Shown here piece by piece: positions 12,440-25,214 of a DNA stretch of 64,000 nucleotides. The notes beneath the pieces are model-generated. The model saw only the letters and a program-made list of their open reading frames with translations, was not told the DNA's origin and made no database searches. Position 1 is the stretch's first letter. The number at the start of each line of letters is the position of its first letter. Source of the DNA: Trichopria drosophilae (Eukaryota; Arthropoda; Insecta; Hymenoptera; Diapriidae); assembly GCA_030407085.1 (NCBI GenBank), contig CM059587.1:106935501-106999500 (forward strand), read 5' to 3'. A program made the position numbers and the translations under genes.

Positions 12440-12950
12440 AATTGTCCTTCCAGTTTGGGTACGGACGTAGTTGCAGTTTCGTGACTAGTTTCCGTCATTA
12501 ATCCCATGCAATCTCCTTGGATGAACTGTCCAGAAGCGTAGTGTTCTTCCCTAGGACGGTGGCAGCCTGTGGGGTTTCCTCGACCAGCAAATCGTATATA
12601 TAACGTCGGAGTTCCATCCCTCGCGGCCGGTGAAAAAGGAGCCGAGCTCTTTTTATCAGGGCCGTGACGCGCAATTATGATTACGCCCTAGGGCCCCAAG
12701 GGTGGCTTGCGATTAGGCGGCTCGTCTCGTCAAAACGCAGTGGAACAAATGGGAGGTCGTGGACCATCGCCGAGGAGAGTTCGTCGAGGGGCCGTGCTCT
12801 CGCAACTGCCCGGAGATTACACAAATGAGAAATGACCATCGGACTATCGGCCAACTTTCTCTCCAGCAAGAGTGAGACAGCCACTCTTGTCGTTGCGATC
12901 TACAAATGTTCCGCAGCTTCGCTTCCTTCCTTTCCACAGGGATTTGAAAT
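12440..12950. promoter_or_regulatory. GC-rich island, candidate enhancer
   Basis: CCCTCGCGGCCGGTGAAAAA, GGAGCCGAGCTC, CAGGGCCGTGACGCGCAATT, GCCCTAGGGCCCC and CGTCGAGGGGCCGTGC stand out from the flanks. Homeodomain-type ATTA/TAAT and TTATC (GATA-type) words lie in the same stretch. Two overlapping minus-strand frames (67 and 74 codons) are not recognisable. Confidence 0.38.
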
Positions 12951-15469
12951 GAAAAAAACTGACGCTAATCTCGTTTTATCGTATGAAAAATTATTTCTGC
13001 CATGAACTATTGTCCGCGTGTCGATCGTTAACATCGGAGGTTCTTTTTTGGCAAGAATAGTCGATGTCCCTTCTTTAGGGAAACTTCTTTTTTCAGAAAA
13101 AGGGAAGATTCTTTAATTACTAGCTTCGACACAGAAGATTTAAGAGAATATGTAAAAGAAATGATTTCCAGCTCTGGCATCATAACCTCACCTTTAGGTT
13201 GATAGGTTCGGAAACACGAAATCGATGGAAGGTTGAAAAATATAAAAAAATCATTTCCGTCTTGATAAGACTTAAAAATTGTCCATTTTTAACCACAATT
13301 TTTAGAACCATTTTTAAAATCATCACTTAAACAGAAAATGTTTGATCGAACAACATTTACCAGTGTGTCACTTTTTGTGTCATTTGAGGATTTAAGATAC
13401 TTCCATTTTGGACCCTCGGTAATATCATGAAGGATATAAAGAAAGTCGATCGGAACTCTGTTTAGCCATCGACGGACTTTGACAAATCGCCCATCTTCTT
13501 TTGTCTCCTATTCTCTGGCGGTAATTCTACACAAAATCCCAGTTAGATTCTGAATTGACGATGATTTTATCGGAAGCAAATCCTACCTAGATAAAAAGCA
13601 GTACAAAGCTTTCTAATGGACACAAGATCCTTATATATTACAAATTTATCACTTTGGAAACCTGAAAAGGTATTTAGAAGAGTAAAAAATAATTTAGACC
13701 AGGTCTATCATAATTAAAAACAGTGCTTTATCCATTTACTCTTTTCGAATTATGCGAGCAGAAACAACTCGATAGCAATGAAATCTTGGGTTCTATCTCT
13801 TGGCCTTGGCATTTGCGAATAAATGGATCCACTGTCCGAAGTAGATTCGCACGCGAGCGAGACGGAATACGAGACGGAGGAGCAGGAGGCTAAAAACGTT
13901 TCCGAGTGATAAGATAAGGTTGCCATATCAAGAACCTGTGCTTGGCTCCTCTCGAAACGCACCAGAACAAGAAAAGATCCTGTATGGGACGCTTTGAATA
14001 AGGCTAAACTCGAGGACCGACCCGATTCTCCGGGTGCTTTGATATCGCGTCTGGGGTGGTTTATATCAAAAATCTTAAAAGCGCCTAAAATAGACCCATA
14101 TCCCTCGAGCCATCAGAAAAATGAAATTTGGTATTCAATTCAACACAAAGAGATTCAGAGTTACATATTTTGGATAATGAACAAAAAATTCTGCTTTCGA
14201 GTCCTTTTAGTTCAATTCATTTCTAATTACCAAAAACTGTTGAAAAGATTATTGAAAGTCCATATTTGACTTTTTTGTGTATGCTCTTTCCATTAAAAGA
14301 GGTTAGAATGCTTAAAAACTGTTTAAATTTAATAAAAAATTCGACAGGGTAAATTTTCAGGATTTTTTTTAATTTCAGTACCGTTTTCTTTTCTAATGGA
14401 TGTCATAAAAATCTGGCATGCGCTCAAAAAATGAATGTGCGCTTGTTGATCTGGTGTTATTTTTTTTTTATGTGATGACTTTTTGACTGTTCGGTTTTAT
14501 GCCTGTCGGTTTTTTAACCTGTCGGCGTTGTGGTTTGACGGTTTTCCGACCCACTCAGAAAAATCTTAAAGCAGTTAAGAAAATGTACGTAATTTCTTAA
14601 TTCTTTATATCAAATTTTTATTGAATTTATTCATGTATTTTTAGATATTTAAGTAAAGAGGGATGCAATATCAGCCGCAAAAAGAACCATTTTTTGTTTT
14701 TTTTTGACGACGAAATGGACGCGATTTTAATTATTTATTAATTATTTATTTAACACTCGGAAGGACACGGCCAATTATGAAAGATATCGAGTGAATAGTT
14801 CCTGTCACAGATATTTGCTAGTTAATAGTAATTCATATTGAAATGATTTCAATGTAGTCGCTAGATACACTATCGAAAATGTATTTCAATTGTAGACGCG
14901 AATTTAAATACAACTACAAGTTTGTTATTAATAGCTAATTCTCTCACGCTGAAGAAGAGCATTTTAAGTAGCTTGGAGTTCGTTAAACCTAATAACCTGA
15001 CGATCTACTTGAATGCAGGATTAACATTCTCAATTACAATAGTAAAATTTCCTAATTGAAACTTGAGTAAATATGAAGGAGAATGTCTGGGGAAGACAAA
15101 TGTCTTTGAAGTACTTCAATATTCCACAGAATGAATTTCTTAACTGTCTGCGTATTTTGATTCGGAAGTTAGGTCATCCAAATAAAGGGACATGATTAAT
15201 AAAAAAAAAAAATAAAAACAGTTGACAGTTAAAGGATCTCAATATTGTAATTTGGTAGTCTATTTGGAAACCACGTTAATACAACCATAATTTGGTAAAG
15301 AAATATAATGACTTTTAAGTAGGAAATGATATCAAGGTGAACATAGAAAATTGAGGAATCAGGTGGTCTTTGGGAAGAAACCGTTTTTTATTGCTAAGCG
15401 AGTTGGTGATAAGGGCGACTTTTTATTGGATAAATGCTCCCATAAAGTAAAAGGTGACTTCGACACCCT
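12951..15469. other. AT-rich stretch without a supportable gene
   Basis: Frames of 70 and 91 codons (13750-13962 minus, 13994-14269 plus) lack motifs. A moderately GC-rich patch lies at 13750-14060. The CGGTTTT repeat half at 14485 is listed separately. Confidence 0.45.
14485..14565. repeat. Solo half of the CGGTTTT foldback family
   Basis: GTTCGGTTTTATGCCTGTCG, GTTTTTTAACCTGTCGGC, then GACGGTTTTCCGAC. This parallels 48570-48620, but no matching opposite-strand half lies within several hundred bases. Confidence 0.55.
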
Positions 15470-15900
15470 CGCAAAATGGTATCGTACATATCACCCTCAT
15501 CCTGCACACGTGGCCCATCTCGGTTTCTCTCGACAACAGGTGAGGAACGGGCACTTAGCTACGCATCCCACGTGGCGCTTTCCGTAATGAGACGGAAGGT
15601 CTAGAGTAGAAGCAATGTCCATTAGTCTGCACGTGCTACATCCTGCGCTACCGGAAGTGTGTTCCTCGTCTGTTCGCGGCCTTTGTTCGAGGAAGCCCGA
15701 GGGTTCTTGGTGGCTCCTTAACACGTGGCAGAGCGCGTCTTCAACGTCCGAGAGTACCCTGGTGAATTTACGAGAGGAAGAGGAAGCTTCTTTGCCAACT
15801 TCAGACAATGGGGTACGCAGCTTGGAGTGCGACATGGGATATGCCAGGAGTGAACCAAGATCCGCGGACCGCCCAGGTTAATCCATTATTTCCTTTCAAT
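15470..15900. promoter_or_regulatory. GC-rich island
   Basis: CpG-rich, with three overlapping frames on both strands (112 codons minus, 88 and 81 codons plus), the usual sign of low stop density rather than of a gene. Contains CACACGTGGCCC and two further CACGTG/CACGTGG E-box-like words. Confidence 0.35.
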
Positions 15901-15984
15901 ACTATCTCGAGCATCGAGTGGAACAGCTTGGCTTTTACTCTGACTATAATCGAGGAAAAATATCTTTTGCTTTCAGATACATTT

Positions 15985-16640
15985 TTGAAGAACACCTCAA
16001 AAACCCGCCACTTAAAAAACCCCGACAACTTCAAAAACCCGACACTGAAATAAGAAGACATTCAGCCATTCAAAAACCCGACAAATAAAACACCCTACAT
16101 TAAAATTATCCGACAATTCAAGAAGACATCACACGTTTAAATGCCCTACACTTAAAAAACCAGGGAATTCAATAACCCGTCAATCAAACAACAGACAACT
16201 CAAAAACCCGACAATTCAATACCCCGATTCTTTAAGTGCCAGACAATCAAATACCCGACACTTTAAAAGCCAGATATTCTAAAAGCTGATACGTCGAAAA
16301 CCTGTAATTCTAATTATTGCCTTTAACAGATTAAATAATATGGGTCCTTTCATTATTCAGTGAAGTTGCCTGGTCTCGATCCGAAAATTTAAATTCTTAC
16401 GTGTCATATGAACGAATGTCACAAATTTCTGTATTAAATATCTAGTTTTTAAATTGTTCGGTTGTTTAATGTCAGCCTATTAAAATATCAGGGTTTTCAA
16501 TTGCCGGCTTTTGAAAGTGAAATATCGGGTTATTGAATGATGGGTTTTTGAAATATCGGATTTTTTAATTTTCGGGATTTTGTATATCGGGTTTTTAAAT
16601 GGTAGACTTTTTAAAGTGTCAGGTTTTAGTGGTGCTCCCC
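15985..16640. repeat. Minisatellite of CAAAAACCCGAC units in inverted arrangement
   Basis: From 15990 to about 16310, imperfect units of roughly 12-20 bp recur: TCAAAAACCCGACA, TTAAAAAACCCCGACA, TCAATACCCGACA and similar. From about 16480 to 16630 the reverse complement recurs (ATCGGGTTTTTAAA, ATCGGGTTATTGAA, TGTCAGGTTTTAG). The two halves could fold on each other over about 150 bp. Chance frames across it give proline- and asparagine-rich peptides that I reject. Confidence 0.78.
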
Positions 16641-17959
16641 ATTTTTGTTTGAAGGGATAAATTTTGAGACCGTCTATGCAATCTTCATGTTTCAAAATAA
16701 ATTACGTGGCTCAGAAATTACAGCACATAATTACATTGAGTAACCAAATTCTGCACAAACGTCAATTATTCCGATTGGGCAAATCGGTACTTGATAAAAT
16801 ATGTGACCGAAAAATAAAAAACTTGCCAAAATATTTATTCCAAATACATCTGACCATAATTCTTCCAACAAACCAAAGCATGTAGACAAGATCAATATCG
16901 AAAAACGAGGATTCGGTCAGTTACGAAGTCTACGTGGTTATCTGATTAAAGAAATGGTCAAGGGTTTTTTTGACATAGATTATGCTGCCGATAATAACAT
17001 CGGAAAGAACACCGTACTAGATTTATGCAATGCATTATTAACAAACTCATTATCTTACATCTTTTTAAGTCAAATTATTCGAAATTTTAAGTCCACGAGG
17101 AGATTATTGGTTCATGACAATTATTTTTAAATAAATCATTCCATACATGAACTATAAAATGTGTAGCGTTCCGAAGAGCACTTCATCTGATCTAGCTGTC
17201 CAATTTCTGTATGATCAACTATTTTTGTAGCCAAAACACAAAATAATCTCCATTTCTCGATATGTCTAATTGCGTAGCTACATGTACCTAAAGTCTTTTG
17301 ACATTTTCTCTCTCCTTTTCGTTGTCTCAGCAATTTGAGATATCTTAGACCGGTTTCGCTGAGCCCGAACGCTTTCGCAAATTGTCCATACTTATCGTAA
17401 AGTTACGTTCTTTTAGTGAACACAAATTTCTTTCCCCCGCAAAATCCATACTGTGGCTAACAATAGATCGAAACGGTTTTATTTTGTTATTTCAATTCGA
17501 TAAAATGCTCGACAATGATGCCTGGTTTAATCTTAAGTACGAATCAAATCAATTACTTCGGCGTCGACTATTGAAATAGTTTAGAGAGCGATATTTTTAA
17601 AAAATCGAACTCGAGTGTATTATGGGTACGGACGGTTTCAAACGACACGTGTTTGAAATGTCACACGTGGAGGGATGTCCGCCGGCGCGAAAAGAGTTGT
17701 CAGACTGGGACATATAACGTTCATATTGTGTGAAAAGTGAAGTACGTGAAAAATAAATTGAGACAGATGCAATAGGACTGATAAAACGAGATACCAGTGA
17801 AAGCAAAAAAAAAAATCATTTATTAATTCGAATCACTCGATTGATTTTATTTCATTATTTGACAATAACAAATTAAAAAGTCAGGAACATTAAGATCGGA
17901 AGATTAAAATTTCTCGAATGCGACAAGTGCTGAACATCATATAACCGGCATTGTTTGCA

Positions 17960-20130
17960 CATATTATCCTGTCAAATTATGATTACGGCACGAGGGCAAC
18001 AGAAATCGGGAAAAGAGGGCGTTATAGAGGGTGAGAATCCGCGAGAGAGTCAGGGGCGTCGACCATTTCGTCGGCGAGATAACTATCGGATATTTTCGAG
18101 CGAGCGGTTCGAAACTGCTCTAAAAAGGACGACCACGACTCGTTCTCTCGACTTTTCGACAATATCACCGCACCGCACGGGAATACGTTATTGAATTTTT
18201 ATTGGCACTAGTAAAGTCAATTTACGTACGACGATTTCTACCATCCCTCTCTCCCCAGGACCCATTCCATTTTTTATTGGCGACTTTCCCGTCACTTTTC
18301 CCTTTCTATCTGTAGTTTTCACTTGCTCGTTTTGTTTCCATCTTCCTCTATTTCTCTCCAACAGTCTGTATCTGCCCATCATTTTCGACAGCTCTTTTAA
18401 AACGAGAAAATTTCTCAACTCGAGAAGAGCTGGAAGATCTCTCGAGCTTGTACGTTATGATGAACTTCTGCTTGTTAGCTTACCAGTCTAAGAGTCAATT
18501 TAAATTCAGGATTATTCCTGATACGACGTCGGAGATGTGACAGAATTCGTTTGCCCAAGTTGGAATGATTTGCATAATGTTGTCTATATCGAGCAATTGC
18601 TACAATTGTAAGATACGGGACTGTCACAACAAATCACTTATAATTTCGGCCATAAACAATGATCTGCAATTCCCGTTCATCCTTTTTACAGGTTCGCACC
18701 CAACACGACTGTCAAGATACGTAATGTAGGTTGGACTTCACCTGTTTTAGTTTATGTCTTTTTATTACTGCTGCGGAATTCGAGAAGCAGACGGATGCCA
18801 CCACTAGGGTCGTTCCATCATCGTCCACAGCTCGGACCCCCCTCCCGGTCAGCGCCCGGTCTCCATGATCGCTAATGAGATTCCGAATGTCAAAACTCGA
18901 AGTGGGGCCTTACCAAACAACGGCCCCCACATAACGGATCCGTCGATTAGATCGGTCCGATAAGGGGCCAGTTACGACGACGAGCAGGTATATGAGCTTC
19001 GCTTTCCAGCCGCCAACCCTTCTGATCGAATGGCTTTTTTGGCGGTTCCGTCGGTATCGGCCATTTCGGTCTTTTCTCCTTTCGCATACGTCATCTTCGT
19101 CTTTTCGGATCTTATAATAGTCCGTTGGACGTGCTCTTATTTCTTCTCTCTTGATTTTGTTACTCCCATATACCACTTTCTCCATGTTTGCCTAAATAAC
19201 GACTTTCGAAAATTACTTGTAAGCAAAACAGCCACTAGCTCATGCACTATCGAAAATAGAACGAGAATGCGCGATAGAGAAAAGGTGAGCGGAGGAGGAC
19301 TCGTCGTCCAGAGAAAAGATAAAGAGCGGACTAAAGAGCGGAGATTAGCGCTAATGCACCATCAGGGAATGGGATGGGATGAGATGGGGGCGAGGTCCAT
19401 CGTATCTCTCATATTTCAGACCCCTCTGACGTTGCACGAGATACCGAATCATTCTCTCCTAGAGCGGCGTTATTTTTAGATCCTCTTACTCGCTCTGTCA
19501 AGGCATCCCTTTCTCTCATCTGCACTTTTATTCTTTTTTCACCCGGCAATCTTCAGTTTCATTCGTTCTCTTTCCCTCCGATAACGTTGCTGGTGGAACG
19601 ATCTTGTCAGTCGCCCTCGGGAAACCTCAGGACGCACAGTCATGTTTTTTCAGAGCAGACGCACATTCGGAGGAATGATGTTTATAATATCTAAGCACAT
19701 GATATTGGGCCTTAATTCAAAATTTCGAAATCAATACCTCATTCTCAAAACATCGTCTGACGCAAGCAGAAACGGGCTACGCGTGCAAAAGTAACGTTAC
19801 ACCGTATGAATTCGCGAAAAAGAGGAAGGGAGGAAGAAGAGAAAGGAGGGAACCGACAGGAAGAGAAATTGAGTTACAGTGCGGAGAACGCGAGATAACA
19901 CACGCGGCGAATTTTCATTCGAACATCCTGATAACGGCTTAATGGCTCGAACTTGCAGTGGCACCCCTTTCCCACCTCTGCTGAGTCCTCCCTTTCCCTT
20001 GTACCCCCGTCGCACCGACGAATTCAATGAATTCGAAAGCGATAATGCAAACTCTCAAGAACATTCTGCGCGCTACTGTCTAATCGGGTCAGACCTAGGA
20101 AATCCGAAACTGAGGAAACGCGCAACTTTC
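17960..20130. promoter_or_regulatory. Series of GC-rich islands
   Basis: Separate islands at about 17970-18180, 18770-19130, 19260-19480, 19540-19640 and 19800-20130 have CpG-rich words (AGGGGCGTCGACC, GATCGGTCCGATAAGG, GAACGCGAGATAAC, CACGCGGCGAATTTTC). A 149-codon plus frame at 19030-19479 changes from hydrophobic to Lys/Arg-rich half-way and resembles no family I know, so I do not call it a gene. CCACCACTAGGGTCG at 18797 is weakly CTCF-like. Confidence 0.35.
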
Positions 20131-20399
20131 CGCGAAAAAATGGGATGTCGTGTACGTGATGATCCTACTGGATATTCTGAACATTTCATTAACCATATAG
20201 TAACTTACTTCATGACTTTGATTTAATTTGATATCCATCATTTTAAAAAGTTATTTGAATATTTTCCATCTTGAGTTCTTGGAGTGTTAGATGTCTGACC
20301 AGTATGAGTAACAAACTCATTTAATATATTCATCATAATTTTTTTTATCGTTCATATTTGTTCGAATACATCATGAAGCATTCTGGAAAATGTATGGGG

Positions 20400-20545
20400 G
20401 TAAGGAGCAGCTTCGTAAATATTCGATTAATTTAATCGGCGCCGAGCGACTCTCGCCCAGCACCAACAACGAGAAATCTCGAGAACAAGTATTCAAAACA
20501 CGAGCGACGCCGAGTAGCGATAAGGTGACAGTAGTAAGTTTCCAA
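20400..20545. promoter_or_regulatory. Short GC-rich island
   Basis: AATCGGCGCCGAGCGACTCT, CGCCCAGCACC and GAGCGACGCCGAGTAGCGAT, AAGG sit in an AT-rich background. No frame. Confidence 0.3.
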
Positions 20546-20944
20546 AGTACCTAACGTCCGTATCAGACGACCTATCATTGTAAAGACGTAAAACCATTTT
20601 GAAACACTTCCATCGAGGAAATCAGCCGAACCCAGGTCTTGGGCATCCGTTTCTACTATTCAAATATGCTCAGGTTGTTGGGGTATTGGAAAAGCACCAA
20701 AAACTTTCGTACAGGAGGAAAGTTTTTGTTGCACCCTTTACAGGTTTCCTGAATATTCACAAGGTCGTTCTGTTTGATGTATTACATTATTAACCTTTGA
20801 TTAAACATCATGAGAATTATTAACCGTTCATATTTGTTATAGATAGCGGTTTGGTTAGGTCACCGTCATTTATGCATTTATGAATCACTATTGGAAATGT
20901 TATTCCGACACTCAAAAACCTGACTAAAAGCATCGACTTTGATA

Positions 20945-21041
20945 GGTTTTTGAACATTCGAGAGATTTCAAAACTTGGGTTTTTGAACATTCGAGAGATT
21001 TCAAAACTTGGGTTTTTGAACATTCGGGATTTCGAAAGTTG
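20945..21041. repeat. 33-bp tandem repeat, three units
   Basis: Units at 20945-20977, 20978-21010 and 21011-21041 begin GGTTTTTGAACATTCG and contain GATTTCAAAACTTG. The first two are identical and the third is 2 bp shorter with a few changes. The GGTTTTTGAAC word matches the reverse-complement half of the 16.0-16.6 kb minisatellite. A minus-strand frame over it encodes a repeated SRMFKNPSFEI peptide, which I read as a by-product. Confidence 0.9.
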
Positions 21042-22089
21042 GGATTTGGAACTGTCGAGTTTATGCCACATTGAGATTTTTGTAACCACCCACAAAGACG
21101 GATGACGATGATTACCGATTCCTAATATTGGCGCCCAAATAGGGATCCTTGACAGACTCTGGACAGAACATCTGCCAATATGAGATAAATAATACTTAAA
21201 CTCCATAGCACTAATACGATTTTGATAAATTGTTCAACGAGTTCCAAGTATTGCAGGGTAAGTACAGATAATTGTTACCAGTTTAGTGGTATTTTTGACG
21301 AAAGAGGGAGAAGCTTATATGTGTATTAGAATAGGAAAATGATGCTCCCCTCACCAATTTTTACTTAAAAAGTTTCACCTGGGATCAAATAAACAGCTAA
21401 ACCTCGTTTTTTGCAGTTTTATTGTTTGGTCTGAATATTGTTTCTGAATATTTTTCCATCAAATTTTTGTTTACTCGTAAGAAATTTTTCTATCAAATAT
21501 GTATGTTTACGATGCTCTTCTGAAGCTCAGAAGCTCGTTAGATTATCAGCATAAGATGTATCATATCTATATTAGGAGAAGCCTTTATTAGAATATGAAA
21601 ATATTCCATCACCATAGTCCAAAATTACCCTAAACTGACATCACGATTGTCTATTGAGATCTGACATTTGTCGGTGGCTGATTTTTTAACTAATCCATCG
21701 ACCACTGTGGTGGTTGCTTTGCACATTTGTCGAGAACCGCGCCAAATGTTGGCTCCTGATTCCCATAACTAGTCAAGGGGGAACTCCTCATTCTTCAATG
21801 CCTATCTTGCTTATTTCCCAAGTAGGTAAAAGAGGGAGGGCTATAAGACTATTAGTCATAGGTTTTGAACTTTTAATAATTTTATTCTATATATTATCGA
21901 GGACTTTGAAAAAGGGTTCATCAATATTATTGAACTTTACCCGAAACAATTAATCGTGAGCATAAAGTTGGACCCTTGATAATGATGATCAGAATGAGTG
22001 CAATAAAAGCAATACTGCAGGGTTTCTGACGTAGACGCCTAGTTCGTACATCGTTAAAATTCATTATGGATCTAGAAAGTTCGGAACAA

Positions 22090-22700
22090 ATTGGCCCGTG
22101 CCTGCTACACGACTTCTGGTTTCTTGTTACACTCAAGATGGGTGGCCACCCGCAGGAGACCTGATCGGTCTTGGGTAACCGAGCCCTCGACTCGTACCGT
22201 ACGAATGCACTTAGACATCTCTCGTCATCTCGGGCCACTCGGGCGGTATCTTGGTTGGGTGTCACGACCCGAGGGAGCAGCATCCGAGTACGCGTCGCCT
22301 ATCCGGGAGAAACGACGCCACCTACTCGTGTGGAAAAATGATAGCAGCGTACTGACTGAGTGCCCGGGCTCGCCCCCAGCCCCCATCCCCCAGTCGGGGG
22401 TGTCGGGGATCGTGGCTGGGGCGGAGGCGGGGCCGAGTCGGGGTGACTCGAGGGACGAAGGCGGCGAAAGATGCCTGCTCCCGATTCCCTTATCGCAGCG
22501 GCACAGTTGTGTGTGCCTTTATGAAGATCTGTCAAACTCGTTTCCCTCCCCGTCGCTCTTACTCCGTCTCTGTCAGAGGCCGCGGAGGATAACGTCGCCG
22601 TCTTTTCCAAGGGAAATGCATCGAACTTCTTCCTAGGGTCGTCTGGATGCCGTCGTCAACGCGTGGGTATATTGTCGATCCTGGGTTACGAGATCGTCAT
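22090..22700. promoter_or_regulatory. Strong GC-rich island with a 181-codon open frame
   Basis: The most GC-rich part of the left half, including CCCCCAGCCCCCATCCCCC and GGCTGGGGCGGAGGCGGGGC. A plus-strand frame stays open from 22091 to 22636 but starts with TTG, has no ATG near its head, and gives an Arg/Ser/Pro-rich product with no motif. A 103-codon minus frame overlaps it. The frame is most likely a result of GC content. An exon is possible but unsupported, since I see no convincing splice pattern. Confidence 0.4.
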
Positions 22701-23282
22701 TTGCGATTTCTTCTTCGGTGAAAAGGTCGCAATAATATTGGCATTATAGATTTTATTCATTTTTATGTATTGATGCGTGTTTAGAGATTTTGGGATTCGC
22801 GAAGTGATGTGACGCTGATTTAAAATTTATTAAATTTTGGATTTTTTAAATTGAACCGTGTAATAATAAAATTAAAGTAAAAGTTACGGATTATTACTGT
22901 ACCCTACTTTTCGACACCGACTTTCAGGTAAACCTTTCATGAAAATTAATGAATTAATTAATGGAACCTCCACGGCCAACGAATTTCTCATCTTAATTTT
23001 ACTATCAAAGTCTGTGTTCAATATGAAATATCTTTATGGAATAAATTATCATTTAGAATGGGATCTTGATGTTTTCTCATGTGGTTTACATGCAGAATTA
23101 TTTTAGCTCTTTTGTGCGATGGTTTTCTTCACCTTAAAAAATCAGTTTTTAATGTGTCTTACATCGTGACTGATTTCCTAGGTAGCTAAGGCATTTGTGT
23201 AATAAATATAAAATATTATATATATTAAGATACTGCAGCGAAATTGTATTACTCTAAGTATTGAGTACGCAATGAATAAACA

Positions 23283-23325
23283 GAAAGAGAGAGAGAGAGA
23301 GAGAGGGTGAGAGAAGGGGAGAGAC
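23283..23325. repeat. (GA)n microsatellite
   Basis: AGAAAGAGAGAGAGAGAGAG, continuing as an impure GA/GGGA tract to 23325. A second impure GA run lies at 23454-23495. Confidence 0.92.
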
Positions 23326-23936
23326 ATTCTATTCGATAATATGTATTATGGTATGGGCGCAGAACCCCAACGAAAATATACAAACAGCGTTATATTATAG
23401 GATTCTAAGCAGTAATGTATGATGCTGGGCTTATTAACTAAGTTATGGTTACTAAGAGAGAGAGGGAGAGAGAGAGATAGGGGGGAGTGGGAGAGGAAGA
23501 AATTAATGGAACCATTTTATAAACGTAAAACAATTATTTATAAAAGATACTTAAATAACTATTTCTGTAGTAAATTAGATAATAATATTGTTCTGTTTAT
23601 TGTTTCCCAGTACTTCAAGCCATCATCGTACATAACCTCAAATTATTGCCTCAATCATTCCATTAATTTCTTTTCTCTCTGTGCAAATGACTGCAAGTGT
23701 TTTATTATATATCATAATTTTCATGAATGAAAAAATAAAACAATTCGAGATAAAAGTTGAATTTAACGTACCACAATCAATCAAATTTCTACATACCAGC
23801 AGCAGTGGATTGAGAAAAAATTCATTCGAGTCCTTACTTACGGTATCCATAGAATATAATATTGCATATTACTCACCTGAAACAAAAAATAATCAGTGAT
23901 CAGTTACATATTACTCCATTTTTCATAATGTTTAAT

Positions 23937-23992
23937 ACAAAGAAGGTTTAAGTTATTTTGTAAGTAATACATGAAAATAAAACCTTCTTTGT
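23937..23992. terminator. Hairpin with 13-bp perfect stem
   Basis: ACAAAGAAGGTTT (23937-23949) pairs exactly with AAACCTTCTTTGT (23980-23992) around a 30-bp loop. It is not next to a recognised gene, so the class is only structural. A miniature inverted-repeat remnant is as likely. Confidence 0.35.
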
Positions 23993-24264
23993 CGTGTATC
24001 CAAATAAGAAATAATAAGTATTAGATTACAGTTAAAAAAGTAAACTTCCGGTTGAGGTCTCGTATTTCTGATACAACTCGAAATTTGAAAATAACATGTG
24101 CAAATGTTGAGACTGTTTTTACTTTCATTCCTACGCCGATAACAAAACCAAAAATGTAAAATCTATTTGTTGACTTCGAAAAATGTTTTTAAAACTTCTA
24201 GGTTTAATGTAAATAATATTATGCCGAAACCCAATAACTCCAGAAATTGACCATAATATATTAT

Positions 24265-24265
24265 A

Positions 24266-24331
<66 letters not shown>

Positions 24332-24390
24332 GGGAAGAGGGAGGAAGAAAGGGAGAGGGGGAAGAGAGAGAAAGGGAGAGGGAGGGATGC
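24265..24390. repeat. (GA)n microsatellite, long
   Basis: About 65 bp of nearly pure GA (24265-24330) pass into an impure AGG/GAA purine tract to 24390. Minus-strand frames here give leucine-serine repeats (LSLSLS), which are artefacts of the dinucleotide run. Confidence 0.95.
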
Positions 24391-24839
24391 GTACACGAGA
24401 TTTGATATAAACAATAATTTCCTATTTTCTGCATTTGTGGAAAACGCGACATCTAATCGAGTATATATTAACAAATTGTCCTATACTTTGAAAATTTTAA
24501 CAACCTATGATTAGAAATATATTTTATCTCAATTTCGATTGTAGCGTTTTCGTGAACTATTATAGAATCTATCATGCTAAATTCGGAAAAAATCACGAAG
24601 ACATCTAACATTTAATTCTGTCTAAAAATTACCCAAATGGTTTTAATTATGAAATATCAGTTGTTGGTATAAAGTTAGGAAAATGTTTAAAAACAAGTGG
24701 ATACATTTATTTATATCTATTTCTTTTACGATCAATACAATCTCTCCGAATTGTAGTAACACCATAAAAAAGAAGTATGCGCAACATTTTCGCCTACGAT
24801 TTCGCAGATATCTCATAAAAAGGAAATGCGTCGGGTTTT

Positions 24840-25130
24840 TATTGAACATTTCCGGGCCCGGAGAGCCGGGAAATCTCTGCGGAACGCAGATAAGAACCGG
24901 GGCGAATTATGAATCTCGCGAAAAATTCCGAAAAGTAAGACAAAGTCGGGGTTGTCGTGAATGGAGCGCGATTACCGTCTCGTGGAAAATGCGAGGGCCG
25001 ACGCTTTTTCTGCCCGGCGGAGATTATTCTCTTCGTATATACGTTCGGGTATTTAAGATCTCGTGACGCCCGATGCATCGTCGCGATTACATCAGGTCCG
25101 GCGCATATTTCAACGGCTAATACGAATTTT
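24840..25130. promoter_or_regulatory. GC-rich island, candidate conserved element
   Basis: TTCCGGGCCCGGAGAGCCGG, GAACGCAGATAAGAACCGGG and GACGCTTTTTCTGCCCGGCG in AT-rich flanks. AGATAAG is a GATA-type site. Overlapping frames on both strands (127, 79 and 91 codons) reflect few stops, not a gene. Confidence 0.38.
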
Positions 25131-25214
25131 GTTAAAAACGTACATCAGTTTTTCATAAAATATAATTATTATATTTATATTATTAAAAATTCCAGAAAAT
25201 CTGCAATTATGACC

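Noticed and set aside
15497..15835. 112-codon minus-strand frame
   Set aside because: Overlaps two plus-strand frames in a GC island, and no homology is apparent.
19030..19479. 149-codon plus-strand frame, first half hydrophobic
   Set aside because: Lies in a GC-rich island with an overlapping 91-codon minus frame, changes abruptly to Lys/Arg-rich sequence, and resembles no family.
20820..21206. 128-codon minus-strand frame with a repeated SRMFKNPSFEI peptide
   Set aside because: The peptide repeat is the 33-bp DNA tandem repeat read through, and the rest has no motif.
24163..24474. Leu-Ser repeat peptides
   Set aside because: Direct translation of the (GA)n microsatellite.
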